From Azolla caroliniana (lineage: Eukaryota; Polypodiophyta), in NCBI GenBank assembly GCA_043228905.1, contig JBHGNT010000013.1, forward strand, positions 15,872,001 to 15,936,000: a DNA stretch of 64,000 nucleotides, read 5' to 3'. Below, one piece after another: positions 54,621 through 64,000 of the stretch (its first letter is position 1; each line of letters opens with the position of its first letter). A program made the translations under genes and the position numbers. The notes under the pieces are model-generated. The model was not told the DNA's origin and did not search any database. It saw only the letters and a program-made list of their open reading frames with translations.

Positions 54621-54749
54621 GAGTTCGCACTGACGAAGATTCACACGGCCGAGAACGGGTCAGATATGCCGACCAAAGTGCTGACACCCGACAAGCTGGA
54701 CGCATGCCGGAAGAGAATCGGATTGGTAAGACACCCCATGCCGGAGTGA
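54621..54749 (+). pseudogene. C-terminal tail of copia A pol beyond the TAG
   Basis: In-frame continuation with KIHTAENGSDMPTKVL and a terminal TGA. Copia C has the equivalent tail inside its ORF, which shows that the TAG at 54618 is a nonsense mutation (probably from a Lys or Gln codon) and not the natural end. Confidence 0.85.
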
Positions 54750-54759
54750 AGGGGGAGTT

Positions 54760-55452
54760 TGTTGGGAGACAGGTCCCTCCGGATGGGAAGGGATAAGAAC
54801 AGTGCCGACGAACAAACTCGGCCGAGGCCGAAACGGTACGAGGAGTACCCGGCTACGGAGAGCCGGATGGTGCAGGCCCGGTATGAACCGGATGAGGAGT
54901 ACCTGGCTACGGAGAGCCGGATGGTGCAGGCCTAGTATGAACCGGATGAGGAGTACCCGGCTACGGAGAGCTGGATGGTGCAGGCCCGGTATGAACCGGA
55001 GGAAGAGACATATTCGTAAATATGTTTCTGAGAGCCCATTGTGGCTATATTTGTAAATAGCCGAAAAGTCATATTAGTATAAATATGACTTAGGGCAAAC
55101 TAATGTGTGGTTTATTCTTTTTTCTTGTTGGTGCAAGAAGAAGGGAGAGTGCGTAATTGTACAGAGAGAGAGAGAGACGAGGTCGTTGCCTCTGTTGTAA
55201 CCGCCGCCTGTGGCGAAGATCTGTGAGCACGAGGTCGTTGCCTCGGTGAACTCACTGTTGTATATTCCTACATAGTGACAGTTTGCAGCCTGTGGGCTGC
55301 CGTGGTTTTTCCCCTAGTTTGGGGTTTTCCACGTAAACCTCCTGTGTATTCTCTCCTTCTTTGTGTCGCGTTTCATTTCCCATTTTTCTGTGTATCATTC
55401 TAAACTCGGTTGTGGCCAAGCGTTGCGCATAAGGAACGTTGGGTTCCCGTCA
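54760..55452 (+). repeat. Copia A 3' LTR
   Basis: 693 bp, TGTTGGGAGACAGG to GGGTTCCCGTCA, three 54-bp units, otherwise like the 5' LTR. Confidence 0.96.
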
Positions 55453-56074
55453 ATTACAAGATCTTGCATATTCCCAAGATTGCATAGCTCAATCATCATC
55501 ACGTATGAAGTTCAAGCAATGGATTGTAGATTTACAACCAAGGTCATTTCCCCCGAGCTTCAAGACAAACATGAAAAGAAAGCCCTTGCTTTGTCCACAC
55601 CCAATAGCTCACAATTATCTTTCCACAATCAAGCCAATAGAATCGATATGTTCGGCCACATGCCCACCACATACGAATAAAAATGCCACCCACTTGTATT
55701 CCTTATCGCTTGCTAATCCTCATTGCCGTCTATTGCCACAAACACTCTCTAAACCTTGATGATCGTTTGGCTCTTGTATACCTCTTAACAAGATATCCTT
55801 GTTAAACAAGTGCAAAGAAGTAGGGAATTCTATCCTTACCTACGCCCCACAATCATGATTGTTGCTAACATTTGGTGCCCTGATTTATGAGTGGTGCACA
55901 TCTACCTCACCACCTTCCCAACCAACTAGTGTGATCATTTCACTCCCCCACAAAGAGTGATTGATCCTAAAAACCACTCAACCACCATGACCTAGTAAAG
56001 GTGGAAAATTAAATTGGGAAGATCTAACACTTTCTTTGCACTATATGTCCCTACATTCTCTAAGAGCTACTACA
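55453..56074. other. Unassigned sequence between elements
   Basis: Low-complexity-free DNA with short ORFs (55439-55759, 55363-55680 partly LTR) that show no motif. It continues the flank at 49746-49912, since copia A inserted between them. Origin unknown. Confidence 0.5.
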
Positions 56075-56231
56075 TGTTAGGAAAATGTCCCGCCTTTGGG
56101 AGAAGTCGACAGTCGGTGTTGTCTATGAGAGAAATCGGTAGTCGAATAGAGACAAGCCGAACATTGGATGGTCGGTCGGATCGACCAAACGAGTTGACAG
56201 TGTTGTCCACTGCTCTTAAGGAGATAGAGAG
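56075..56231 (+). repeat. Truncated family D LTR
   Basis: TGTTAGGAAAATGTCCCGCC and the following GGGAGAAGTCGACAGTC.G, GACAAGCCGAA and AAGGAGATAGAGAGT match the first ~150 bp of the solo LTR at 15913. It is cut at 56232 by another LTR. Confidence 0.7.
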
Positions 56232-56803
56232 TGTCACAGACACACCAACCGCGAACTTGGACAGAACATGGATGACAAGGCTACGAGGAACTTAAGAAGC
56301 TAGGAACGACATAAGAGAATGAGGACAAAGATGAAGAAAGAGATGATGGGGCTACGAGCGACGGATGAACTTGAAGCTAGATGTGACGAGGCTAGGAACT
56401 CTTGATGTTGTGAGCGACATGAGGGCATGAAGACAAAAATAAAGATCAAGGAGACAAAGATGAGGCGAAACGAGAATACTAGATTGATGTGTCAATGACT
56501 AGTGTTGAATCCATTGAAAGGGACCAAGGATGTTACAAGTATTTATACAATTTCCGAGATTGAATATCTCTAGAATATACTCGAGAAATATCTCAAGAAT
56601 ATACCCGTTTAGAATATACCACAGAAAATTCTAGAATATACTAATGACTAGAATATTCTCGAATGTACTATACACTAGACTCTACAATATATACAAGTTC
56701 ACAATCAAATGTGGACACTTCACAAGAGTTTCCATATGGTTAACACAACACAATGTATTGTGACATGTGTTAAAAGTCAGAGGTTCGAGTTTAGAATGTG
56801 ACA
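56232..56803 (-). repeat. Probable gypsy-type 3' LTR
   Basis: Minus strand starts TGTCACATTCTAAACTCG and ends GTCTGTGACA, giving inverted TGTCAC/GTGACA ends. Just outside the start lies a minus-strand polypurine tract GTAAAAAGGGGGATAA, as in the chromovirus at 32.93 kb. TATA-like TTGTATAAATACTTG lies near 56553. Rich in TATATTCTAGAA-type segments. The internal side continues rightward for at least 120 bp. Confidence 0.65.
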
Positions 56804-56949
56804 TTATCCCCCTTTTTACGCCGCCTTCCCAAACCGGTCCTTAGCTTAAGGGGATACTGTTGATGAAAATCTTAGACCACCTCCAAAGTATTTTGTAAAT
56901 CATAGACAAGGAGTAACCCTTCCAGAAAACGAGGTATTCAACACCAACG
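56804..56949 (-). pseudogene. 3' end of a degraded gypsy-type pol
   Basis: Minus strand ends with a short open frame (..KDRFGKAA-stop) and then the polypurine tract and LTR. No domain could be identified; it is cut on the right by the minisatellite. Confidence 0.35.
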
Positions 56950-58290
56950 GGCATGAGCGACCATGTGCGGTCCTCGTCGGGCACTAGAACATGAATACCA
57001 AAGGGTGTGAGTGATTATGTGTGGTCCTCACGAGAACATGAATACCAGCGGGCGTGAGCTACCATGTGTGGTCCTCACTGGGAACATGAAGAACAACGGG
57101 CATGAGGGACCATGTTGGTCCTCACCGGAACCTAGAACACGAACAATAGCTGGAGTGAATGACCATGTGCGGTCCTCATCGGAGACTGGAACACGAACAG
57201 GAGTGGCCCCCATCGGGAACTGGAACATGAGCGACCATGTGCGGTCCTCACAGGGAACAAGAACACCAATGGGCATGAGAGACCATGTCGGTCCTCGCCG
57301 AGAGTTGGAACACAAACACCAACGGGCGTGAGCGACCATGTCTGGTCCTCACCAGGAACTGGAACATGAACAATAGCTGGAGTGAGCGACCATGTGCGGT
57401 CCTCACCGGAGACTGGAACACGAATGGGAATGAGCAAACATATGTGGCCCTAATCGGGAACTGGAATGTGAGCAACCATGTGCGGTCCTCATCGAAAACA
57501 CGAATAGGCATGAGCGACCATCTGTAGACCTCGTTGGGAACTGGAACACGAATACCAACAAGCGTGAGTGACCATGTGCGGTCCTCACGAGGAACACGAA
57601 CACCAACGGGCATGAGAGACCATGTCGGTCCTCACCAAGAGATGGAACACGAACACTAACAAGTGTGAGCGACCATGTGTGGTCCTCACCGGGAACTGAA
57701 ACATGAACAATAGTAGGCATGAGCGACCATGTTGGTCCTCGCCGGCATCTGGAACACGAACAATAGCTGGATTGAGTGACCATACATGCGGTCCTCACAG
57801 GGAACATGAACACCAACGGGCATGAGAGACCATGTTGGTCCTCGCCGAGTGTTGGAACACAAATACTAACGGGCGTGAGCGACTATGTGTGGTCCTCACC
57901 GAGAACTGGAACATGAACAACAACATGCATGAGCGACCATGTTAGTCCTCGCCGGGATCTGGAATACGAATAATAGTTGGAGTGAGCGACCATGTGTGGT
58001 CCTCACCGAAAACACGAAAAGGTGTGAGCAACCTTGTAGCCCTCACCGAGAACAAGAACACAAACAAACGTGAGAGACCATGTGTCCCTCACCAAGAACT
58101 GAACACGAACGGGCGTGAGCGACCATGTGTGGCCCTCACCGAGAACTGGATGTGAGCGACCATGTGTGCCCCTCATTGGGAACTGGAATGTGAGTGACCA
58201 TGTGCGGTCCTCATCGAAAACACAAACGGGCGTGAGCGACCATGCTGCCCTCACCGAGAACTGGAACAACAACGAGCGAAGGAGTGCGAG
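56950..58290. repeat. Degenerate ~54-bp minisatellite, about 25 copies
   Basis: Units contain GAGCGACCATGTG.GGTCCTCACCG.GAACTGGAACA.GAACA and vary by substitutions and small indels. On the minus strand many units read as 18-residue repeats of the type GEDRTWSLTPVGVRVPVP, which yields several overlapping ORFs of about 100-137 codons. No start-site, intron or conserved frame through the whole array supports a gene. Confidence 0.85.
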
Positions 58291-58344
58291 TGAAGCAGTC
58301 AACTCGACTTCTTCTATTATGAGAGGGTAAATAGTCGAGGTTGA

Positions 58345-58435
58345 TGTTGGGAAGAGACAAGGCCGTGTCGATGCGGAAGATCAAGAAGCATTCGATTAGG
58401 GTTGAGTACCTGCGTATGACAGTTTCTGAGATCGT

Positions 58436-58484
<49 letters not shown>

Positions 58485-58670
58485 CACAAAAGAGTCTTTC
58501 TATTCCATAGAAAACAATAATACAACCAACCTTACAAAAAGGTTACAAGGTCACTTTATATAGTGACCGACTTAGGGCAACTACCCTTTATGCTAATTAC
58601 ACAAATGGCCCAGACTTGAGCTATACAAAAGGATAGTGTGAATATGTCCATTATACACTTGTATTCGACA
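58345..58670 (-). repeat. Copia C 3' LTR
   Basis: Minus strand from TGTCGAATACAAGTG to TCTCTTCCCAACA. Includes a near-palindrome with the TATA box (GGTCACTATATAAAGTGACC, 58550-58569) and a 42-bp GA/CT tract. Confidence 0.97.
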
Positions 58671-58864
58671 CTCCCCCGTAATGGGCGTATACATGGGTTA
58701 TCTAAGATTACAGGTATAAATCTAGGTTCTCGGACATATCAGTTTTTGTTTGAGTCGGCAGGGTCCGAAGGCAGAAGACCGAACTGGTCGGGTCGGAAGA
58801 GTTGAAGCCGATCATTAAGGAACTGATGTCGGTTGTCTGAAACCATCCTGCGCTGTGTCCGGCT

Positions 58865-61800
58865 CTAACCGGACTGGTTCGTCGTTACGCCCATCTGATG
58901 CCGAAGGGACCGAAAGCGGTCTGCCGAAAGACACTTGGTCATTCCATCTGCGACATTGTCGGTTGTGGATATTTTCTCTAGACCGATTTTCCCTGAAATG
59001 ACGCAGTCCCGAACGAAGTGATATCGAACGTCGATATGTTTGGAGGCGTTGTGGTGAACCGGATTTTTCGACAAGGCAACAACACCTTGACTGTCGCTAT
59101 AGACGACTGGGGCCGAGTCATGGTCGACTTGCCGAAACGTGTGCGCCAGCCGGCCGAGCCACAGAGCTTCTTTTGCAGCGTCGGACGCAGCTACATATTC
59201 TGCTTCGGTCGTTGAGGTCGCTGTGCACTCCTGAAGTTTCGACTTCCACGAAATTGCTCCATTGCCGAATTTGAAGCAGTATCCGATTGTTGATTTCCGA
59301 CTGTCTATACAGCCGGCGAAATCCGAGTCGGTGTAACCGACTACGCCTGAGGTTCGGTTCGGACCGAAAAGAATGCCGTGGTCTTTTGTGCCAGCCAGAT
59401 ATCTGAACACATGCTTGACTGCGTTCCAATGCGATCGGCCAGGATTGTGCATAAATCTGCTAACGACTCCTACGGCATGAGAGATATCAGGCCGTGTCGC
59501 GACCATCAGGTACATAAGGGAGCCGACTGCCGGTGCATACGGTACCGACTTCATATCTTCCCCCTCCGGACCGGATGTCGGGCAGTCTCGCTGAGAGAGC
59601 CGAAGATTGATGGGGAGCGGGGTTGAAGCAGATTTGGCTGATTGCATGTTGAAGCGTTCCAAGACACGTCCGATATAGTCGGTCTGAGACAAAAAAAGAT
59701 GTCGTTTATCGCGATGCCGACTAATCTTCATGCCAAGTATGTGTCGTGCCGGACCGAGGTCCTTCATGGCAAACTTCAACCGCAATTGCCGAACGAGATC
59801 GGCAAGTTCGCCCGCGTGGCGTCCAGAAATTAGCATGTCGTCCACGTAAATGATGAGGAAGATGGGTGATCCATCTTGAGCTGTGTTGGTAAAAAGACAA
59901 TGGTCCTCATCGCTTTTTGAGAAGCCGATCGATTGGATGAAGTCGTCGAACTTCTTGTACCATTGTCGCGGTGCCTGTTTGAGGCCGTATAGACTCTTCC
60001 TGAGTCGGCATACTAGATGTTCTTGGCCAGTTGCCACGAAGCCTTTTGGCTGCTCCATATAAATTTCCTCTTCAAGATCACCATGGAGGAAGGCTGTTTT
60101 GACATCTAGCTGAATCAGCTCCAAGTTGTCGGCTGCCACTACGCCGAGTAGAAAACGAAGGGTTGTCATTTTCACCACTGGTGAAAAAATCTCGTCGAAG
60201 TCGACGCCATATTCTTGTCGGAAGCCCTTTGCAACTAATCTGGCCTTGTACTTTGGGGTGGTCGAATCAGACGTCTCTTTTAGTCGATAAACCCACTTGC
60301 AAGGAAGAGCACGTCGATTCTTAGGTAATTCGACCAGATCCCAAGTCTTGTTTGCCCGAATGGAGTGCATTTCCGACTCCATCGCCAGATGCCAGGTGGC
60401 TGAATCGACAGATGTCGATGCTTCTTCGTAAGACGTCGGTTCGCCGGCGTCGGTGAAGAAAATTCCAGGAGAATACCTCTCCGGAGGTTGCGACAGTCTC
60501 TCGGATCGTCGAGGTATGACTGGACTGGTCGTATCGGGTATCGAGGTCGGATGGTCCGAAAGCGAATTATTCTGCTGTGCCGAGTCGGAGTTGTCCGAGT
60601 CGGTAGTGTAAGGTTCAGCTACCCGTGAAGCTGACCGTGTGTTAAGAGCGGGGCCTTCTTGAAGGGTCGGCACATCGGAAAATGTTACCCTTCGGACTTC
60701 GATCGGTGTTTTGACTGATGGAGTCATAGCCGACTCGTTGAACACAACGTCCGAACTTCGAACGATTTGTCTGCGTTCGGGGTCCCAGAGTCGGTATCCC
60801 ATTTCGCCGTCTGATCCATATCCAAGGAAAATGCATTTCCTGGACCGAGGTGCAAGTTTTCGGCGATCATCTTTCGGAATAAGGGCGTACGCCTCGCATC
60901 CGAAGATCCTCAGCTTGTCGTAATTCGGCTTACTGCCGATCCATAGTTCCTGAGGAATTTGAAGTCCTAGAGGTCTACTTGGCGACATATTGATTATGTG
61001 TACTGCCGTGAGTAGAGCCTCTGCCCAGAAGCCATCCGACAGTCCGGAGTGTTGGAGCATGGAAACTATCCGTTCTTGGATTGTCCGATTCATGCGTTCT
61101 GCAATCCCGTTTTGCTCCGGACTGTGTGGTGCCGTAAATTCACGTCGGATGCCGCGTTGTCGGCAAAATTTGACGAATTCTTCTGATTTGAACTCTCCCC
61201 CATTGTCGGTCCGAAAGCATTTCAGTTTTCGGTCAGTTTGATTTTCCACCATAGCGAGCCAATCGGAGAAGATCGAGAAGACACGATCTTTGGTGCGAAT
61301 TGGATAAGCCCACACCTTTCGAGTCGAATCGTCAATAAAACTGACGAAGTAAGAGGCACCGCTGAGAGACTGATGCGGCATTGGGCCACAGACGTCCGAG
61401 TGGACTAAATCGAGAGGTCTCGTTTCTCTTGGTGCTGATGTCGGGTGTGATGCGGCTGCTTGTTTGCCATACTGGCAATGTTCGCAGAATTGATGGTCCG
61501 AGAAGGAGAGTTTAGGGATGTATCCGGCTCTAGATAGGTGCGTAATGCCGGCCTTGCTGAGGTGTCCTAATCTTCTGTGCCATAGTGATGACACAGGAAT
61601 ATCCACCAAAAACAGGTTACCCTCTCTGAGCGTAACATGTAACGGATACAATGAGTGTATCTTGGGTCCTCTAGCAAGCAGGAGGTTCCCCCTGTGGAGT
61701 GTCCACCCTCCCGAAGAAAAACCGGCACGAATGCCGTCTTCATCTAGTTGTCCGACTGAGATCAATGGCCTTGAGAGCTCGGGTACATGTCGGACATTGT

Positions 61801-62896
61801 GAAGTACAAGTGTAGAGCCACCTGCAAGGTTGAGCTCTACTGTGCCGATTCCAATGATGTCGCAGTGTTGCGAGTTGCCGACTCGAACTGAGTCGGAGTG
61901 ACGGGTCGTATATTGCCGAAATTGGGATCGATGAGGAGTCACGTGAAATGACGCACCCGAATCTAAGAGCCATGTGCTCGATTCTTCAGTCGTGAGCAGA
62001 ACTTCTGATCCGACTGGATTTTCGATTGATAGTATATTCGGGTCGTTTGGTAGCACATCAGCTGAGAAGCTGACGTAATTGATCTCCTCATGCCGGCCAC
62101 TCTTCTTGTCTGATTTCTGAGACTTGTCGTTCTTGTTCTTGAGTGCGCGGCAGTCGGCTTTGATGTGTCCGGGTTTCTTGCAATAGTTGCAGATTCGATT
62201 ATCCCGTGACTGGCTCCGTCTTCGCTGATTGTTCGGCTGCCGTGAGGAATCTCTTCCTCGTATGTTCGATCGGTCTGTCGAACCTTGTACTACATAAGCG
62301 TCGTCTGTTGAGTCTTTGGCGAAAGACTTTCTCCGAGCTGCTTTGGTTAGGATTGCGCTCGTGACTTCGGAGTATTTAACAGCCGTGGTTGACGCGTTGC
62401 ACATGGTTGTGACGAAAGTTTCCCATGATGAGGGAAGGCTGCTCATGAGTATCATTGCTCTGAGTTCATCCTCGATTGCCGTCCCCTGAGATGAGATTTG
62501 GGAGCTTATGCTTTCGTACTCATTGAGATGTGCTTGAACCGAATCGGATTCTTTCATCCGCAAGTTGTAGAGGCGCCGGATCAGAAACATCTTCGTTGCG
62601 GCGACCTTCTTCTCGTAGGTGCCCGACAGTGTTTTCCACAGTTCGAATGCTGTCGTACACGATTGCACCGTAAAGTATACCGATTCCGATAGGTGCATCC
62701 GAATCGTGGCGCGGACGATTCTGTCCAGCTTCTGCCACTCAATTGGTTTGTATCCTTCTGGAGGTTCTTCATTTTCGATGGGATCGATTTGCCCCTTGAC
62801 TATGAGATAGTCCTGCATCTGCTCCTTCCAGAAGTTGAAGTTCGATCCATCGAACTTTCGTAGACTCATTTCTGACGAGCCGGATGTTGATGCCAT
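58865..62896 (-). CDS. Copia C gag-pol polyprotein
   Basis: 1343 residues from ATG 62896 (MASTSGSSEM) with no interruption. Gag (KFDGSNFNFWKEQMQDYL) with zinc knuckle CNYCKKPGHIKADC at 236-249; retropepsin WLLDSGASFHVT with Asp 312; integrase H440/H445/C471/C474 finger, Asp 501, Asp 564 and Glu 600 (D,D-35-E); RT with DVKTAFLHGDLEEEIYMEQP near 931-950 and YVDD at 1017-1020; RNase H with Asp 1190, Glu 1231 and Asp 1268 and the tail TTDNVADGMTKCL. All catalytic residues are present. Gag resembles that of B1 in its first residues, so the two are related. A preceding in-frame TTG extends the ORF but ATG 62896 is the natural start. Confidence 0.96.
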   Translation of the reverse strand: MASTSGSSEMSLRKFDGSNFNFWKEQMQDYLIVKGQIDPIENEEPPEGYKPIEWQKLDRIVRATIRMHLSESVYFTVQSCTTAFELWKTLSGTYEKKVAATKMFLIRRLYNLRMKESDSVQAHLNEYESISSQISSQGTAIEDELRAMILMSSLPSSWETFVTTMCNASTTAVKYSEVTSAILTKAARRKSFAKDSTDDAYVVQGSTDRSNIRGRDSSRQPNNQRRRSQSRDNRICNYCKKPGHIKADCRALKNKNDKSQKSDKKSGRHEEINYVSFSADVLPNDPNILSIENPVGSEVLLTTEESSTWLLDSGASFHVTPHRSQFRQYTTRHSDSVRVGNSQHCDIIGIGTVELNLAGGSTLVLHNVRHVPELSRPLISVGQLDEDGIRAGFSSGGWTLHRGNLLLARGPKIHSLYPLHVTLREGNLFLVDIPVSSLWHRRLGHLSKAGITHLSRAGYIPKLSFSDHQFCEHCQYGKQAAASHPTSAPRETRPLDLVHSDVCGPMPHQSLSGASYFVSFIDDSTRKVWAYPIRTKDRVFSIFSDWLAMVENQTDRKLKCFRTDNGGEFKSEEFVKFCRQRGIRREFTAPHSPEQNGIAERMNRTIQERIVSMLQHSGLSDGFWAEALLTAVHIINMSPSRPLGLQIPQELWIGSKPNYDKLRIFGCEAYALIPKDDRRKLAPRSRKCIFLGYGSDGEMGYRLWDPERRQIVRSSDVVFNESAMTPSVKTPIEVRRVTFSDVPTLQEGPALNTRSASRVAEPYTTDSDNSDSAQQNNSLSDHPTSIPDTTSPVIPRRSERLSQPPERYSPGIFFTDAGEPTSYEEASTSVDSATWHLAMESEMHSIRANKTWDLVELPKNRRALPCKWVYRLKETSDSTTPKYKARLVAKGFRQEYGVDFDEIFSPVVKMTTLRFLLGVVAADNLELIQLDVKTAFLHGDLEEEIYMEQPKGFVATGQEHLVCRLRKSLYGLKQAPRQWYKKFDDFIQSIGFSKSDEDHCLFTNTAQDGSPIFLIIYVDDMLISGRHAGELADLVRQLRLKFAMKDLGPARHILGMKISRHRDKRHLFLSQTDYIGRVLERFNMQSAKSASTPLPINLRLSQRDCPTSGPEGEDMKSVPYAPAVGSLMYLMVATRPDISHAVGVVSRFMHNPGRSHWNAVKHVFRYLAGTKDHGILFGPNRTSGVVGYTDSDFAGCIDSRKSTIGYCFKFGNGAISWKSKLQECTATSTTEAEYVAASDAAKEALWLGRLAHTFRQVDHDSAPVVYSDSQGVVALSKNPVHHNASKHIDVRYHFVRDCVISGKIGLEKISTTDNVADGMTKCLSADRFRSLRHQMGVTTNQSG

Positions 62897-63570
62897 CAAG
62901 TTTGGTTTCGGTTGACGAAGCTCGGTTCGGAGTTGACTACGAACCTTGTTGGAGTGCAGCCGGTTGGCTCACCCGATATCGTTCTAGTCGGATTTGAACC
63001 CGAGTCGGTTCGGCTTCGGATATATGTATTGTTGAACTTGCTCGAATTGACTCCGGTAACTTGAGGGACAGAACCGACTGGTCTTCCCGAATGTTGTCGA
63101 GTCGGAGTGAGCCCGGTTCGCTTCCGAATATATATGCCAAATACCGATTATTGAAACCGATTGTCAGGACCGATTCTGCTTCGGGTGACTGCAGCGACGA
63201 GAGAGACGGATTCAACTGATCCTCCCGAATGTCGATCAGCCGGATGAAGCACGAATTGGGGTTGTTGTCTTGAGACCGATCTGCACCGAGTGGTTACAAT
63301 GAGCTGCGAGCAGCGTTTGATGACCTCTTCGGATGCCGTTTAACCGAGTGGAGCACGATCGTGTCAATGTTGCACAAGGGGATTTCACCTCGAGCGGTTA
63401 CGATCACAAGAAACAGAGTACAACCGGCTGGCTTACTCCAGGCGAAGATGATCTAACGCGATGAGGTGCGAGCCTCGTTTTTTCTTCTTCTTCTCTCTTC
63501 TTCGAATGACGCAGGAAACCGAATGCTGTGCAGGCTGAGACGACGGCCGACAGCGGGTTGAGGAACCTCT
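62897..63570 (-). other. Copia C 5' leader
   Basis: About 675 bp between primer site and gag ATG, long for a copia element. Contains short upstream ATGs and pyrimidine/purine-rich blocks (minus AAGAAGAAGAAAAAACGAGG near 63480). No conserved ORF seen; may hold packaging or translation signals. Confidence 0.6.
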
Positions 63571-63582
63571 GCTCTGATACCA
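63571..63582 (-). promoter_or_regulatory. Copia C primer-binding site
   Basis: Minus strand TGGTATCAGAGC, two bases inside the 5' LTR. Confidence 0.95.
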
Positions 63583-63584
63583 AA

Positions 63585-63675
63585 TGTTGGGAAGAGACAA
63601 GGCCGTGTCGATGCGGAAGATCAAGAAGCATTCGATTAGGGTTGAGTACCTGCGTATGACAGTTTCTGAGATCGT

Positions 63676-63722
<47 letters not shown>

Positions 63723-63908
63723 CACAAAAGAGTCTTTCTATTCCATAGAAAACAATAATACAACCAACCTTACAAAAAGGTTACAAGGTCACTTTATATA
63801 GTGACCGACTTAGGGCAACTACCCTTTATGCTAATTACACAAATGGCCCAGACTTGAGCTATACAAAAGGATAGTGTGAATATGTCCATTATACACTTGT
63901 ATTCGACA
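63585..63908 (-). repeat. Copia C 5' LTR
   Basis: 324 bp, same ends as the 3' LTR; differs only by one GA unit in the dinucleotide tract. Confidence 0.97.
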
Positions 63909-64000
63909 GTTGACCCAAGACATGGCACAAATGATAGCACTAGCAAGAAACCCACGCGATACCCACCAAGAAAGTGAGCAGTTGTGACCCCCATTGAAAC

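Larger units (their letters stand above)
49913..55452 (+). mobile_element. Complete Ty1/copia element A
   Basis: Flanked by a perfect 5-bp duplication ATTAC (49908-49912, 55453-55457). 5' LTR 49913-50657 (745 bp), primer site 50660-50671, one long gag-pol ORF, polypurine tract GAAGGGGGAGTTT (54748-54759) and 3' LTR 54760-55452 (693 bp). The 52-bp length difference equals one 54-bp unit minus a 2-bp GA change. About ten other LTR mismatches by eye indicate a fairly recent insertion. Confidence 0.96.
58345..63908 (-). mobile_element. Complete, apparently young Ty1/copia element C
   Basis: Reverse orientation, flanked by a perfect duplication GTTGA (58340-58344, 63909-63913). LTRs 58345-58670 and 63585-63908 (326 and 324 bp) look identical except for one GA unit. 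Primer site 63571-63582 (minus TGGTATCAGAGC), one uninterrupted ORF and a polypurine tract TACGGGGGAG ending at 58671. All parts for autonomous transposition are present. Confidence 0.97.

Noticed and set aside
57028-57816. Several 100-137-codon ORFs as genes
   Set aside because: They are overlapping frames of a degenerate minisatellite on both strands, with no conserved domain and no consistent frame through the array.
63909-64000. Start of another gag gene at the right edge
   Set aside because: Too short to judge; no motif is visible in the last 90 bases.

Overview
This window is a stretch of land-plant nuclear DNA made mostly of LTR retrotransposons inserted into one another. The evidence for a plant is the 12-nt tRNA-iMet-type primer sites, a Raf-like (TKL) protein kinase gene with two short GT-AG introns, a plant-specific lipid-transfer-protein remnant, and TTTAGGG telomere-like repeats. 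A sushi/Tcn1-type chromovirus with a C-terminal chromodomain hints at a non-seed plant (fern, lycophyte or bryophyte), but that is inference and the species is not identified.

Layout. 1-1.6 kb: degraded Ty1/copia gag/protease and LTR on the minus strand, split by a solo LTR. 1.6-11.3 kb: AT-rich intergenic DNA with SINE-like heads, GA microsatellites, local tandem duplications and a truncated lipid-transfer-protein pseudogene (8.68 kb). 11.7-13.6 kb: the only intact host gene, a three-exon kinase. 15.9-16.6 kb: another solo LTR. 16.7-30.0 kb: copia B1, whose RT carries a solo LTR (A'), which carries Ty3/gypsy element G1, which carries solo LTR S1. 30.0-33.3 kb: the 3' half of a chromovirus. 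33.3-49.7 kb: copia B2, carrying gypsy G2, whose 5' LTR carries solo LTR S3, which carries gypsy G3; G2 also carries solo LTR S2. 49.9-55.5 kb: nearly intact copia A. 56-58.3 kb: LTR fragments and a roughly 54-bp minisatellite. 58.3-63.9 kb: copia C, intact and apparently very recent.

The most interesting system is the gypsy lineage G (G1, G2, G3 and solo LTRs S1, S2, S3). All six insertions are bounded by 4-bp target duplications with CG at the centre (CCGC, ACGT, GCGT, GCGG, ACGT, ACGT), which suggests a CpG-directed integrase. All three internal copies keep the motif GGATTTTTAG, where conserved protein coding passes from the gag-protease frame to the -1 frame of the RT-RNase H-integrase ORF; this looks like a programmed -1 frameshift on a U-run next to a UAG stop. 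The protease motif is D-H-G (D-H-D in G1) instead of D-S/T-G, and the RT motif is FLDD. Copies of this lineage repeatedly insert into each other, as expected if CpG is the target and the surrounding host DNA is AT-rich.

Coordinates of LTR ends and target duplications were read by eye from both junctions. Percent identities, ages and family names need alignment.
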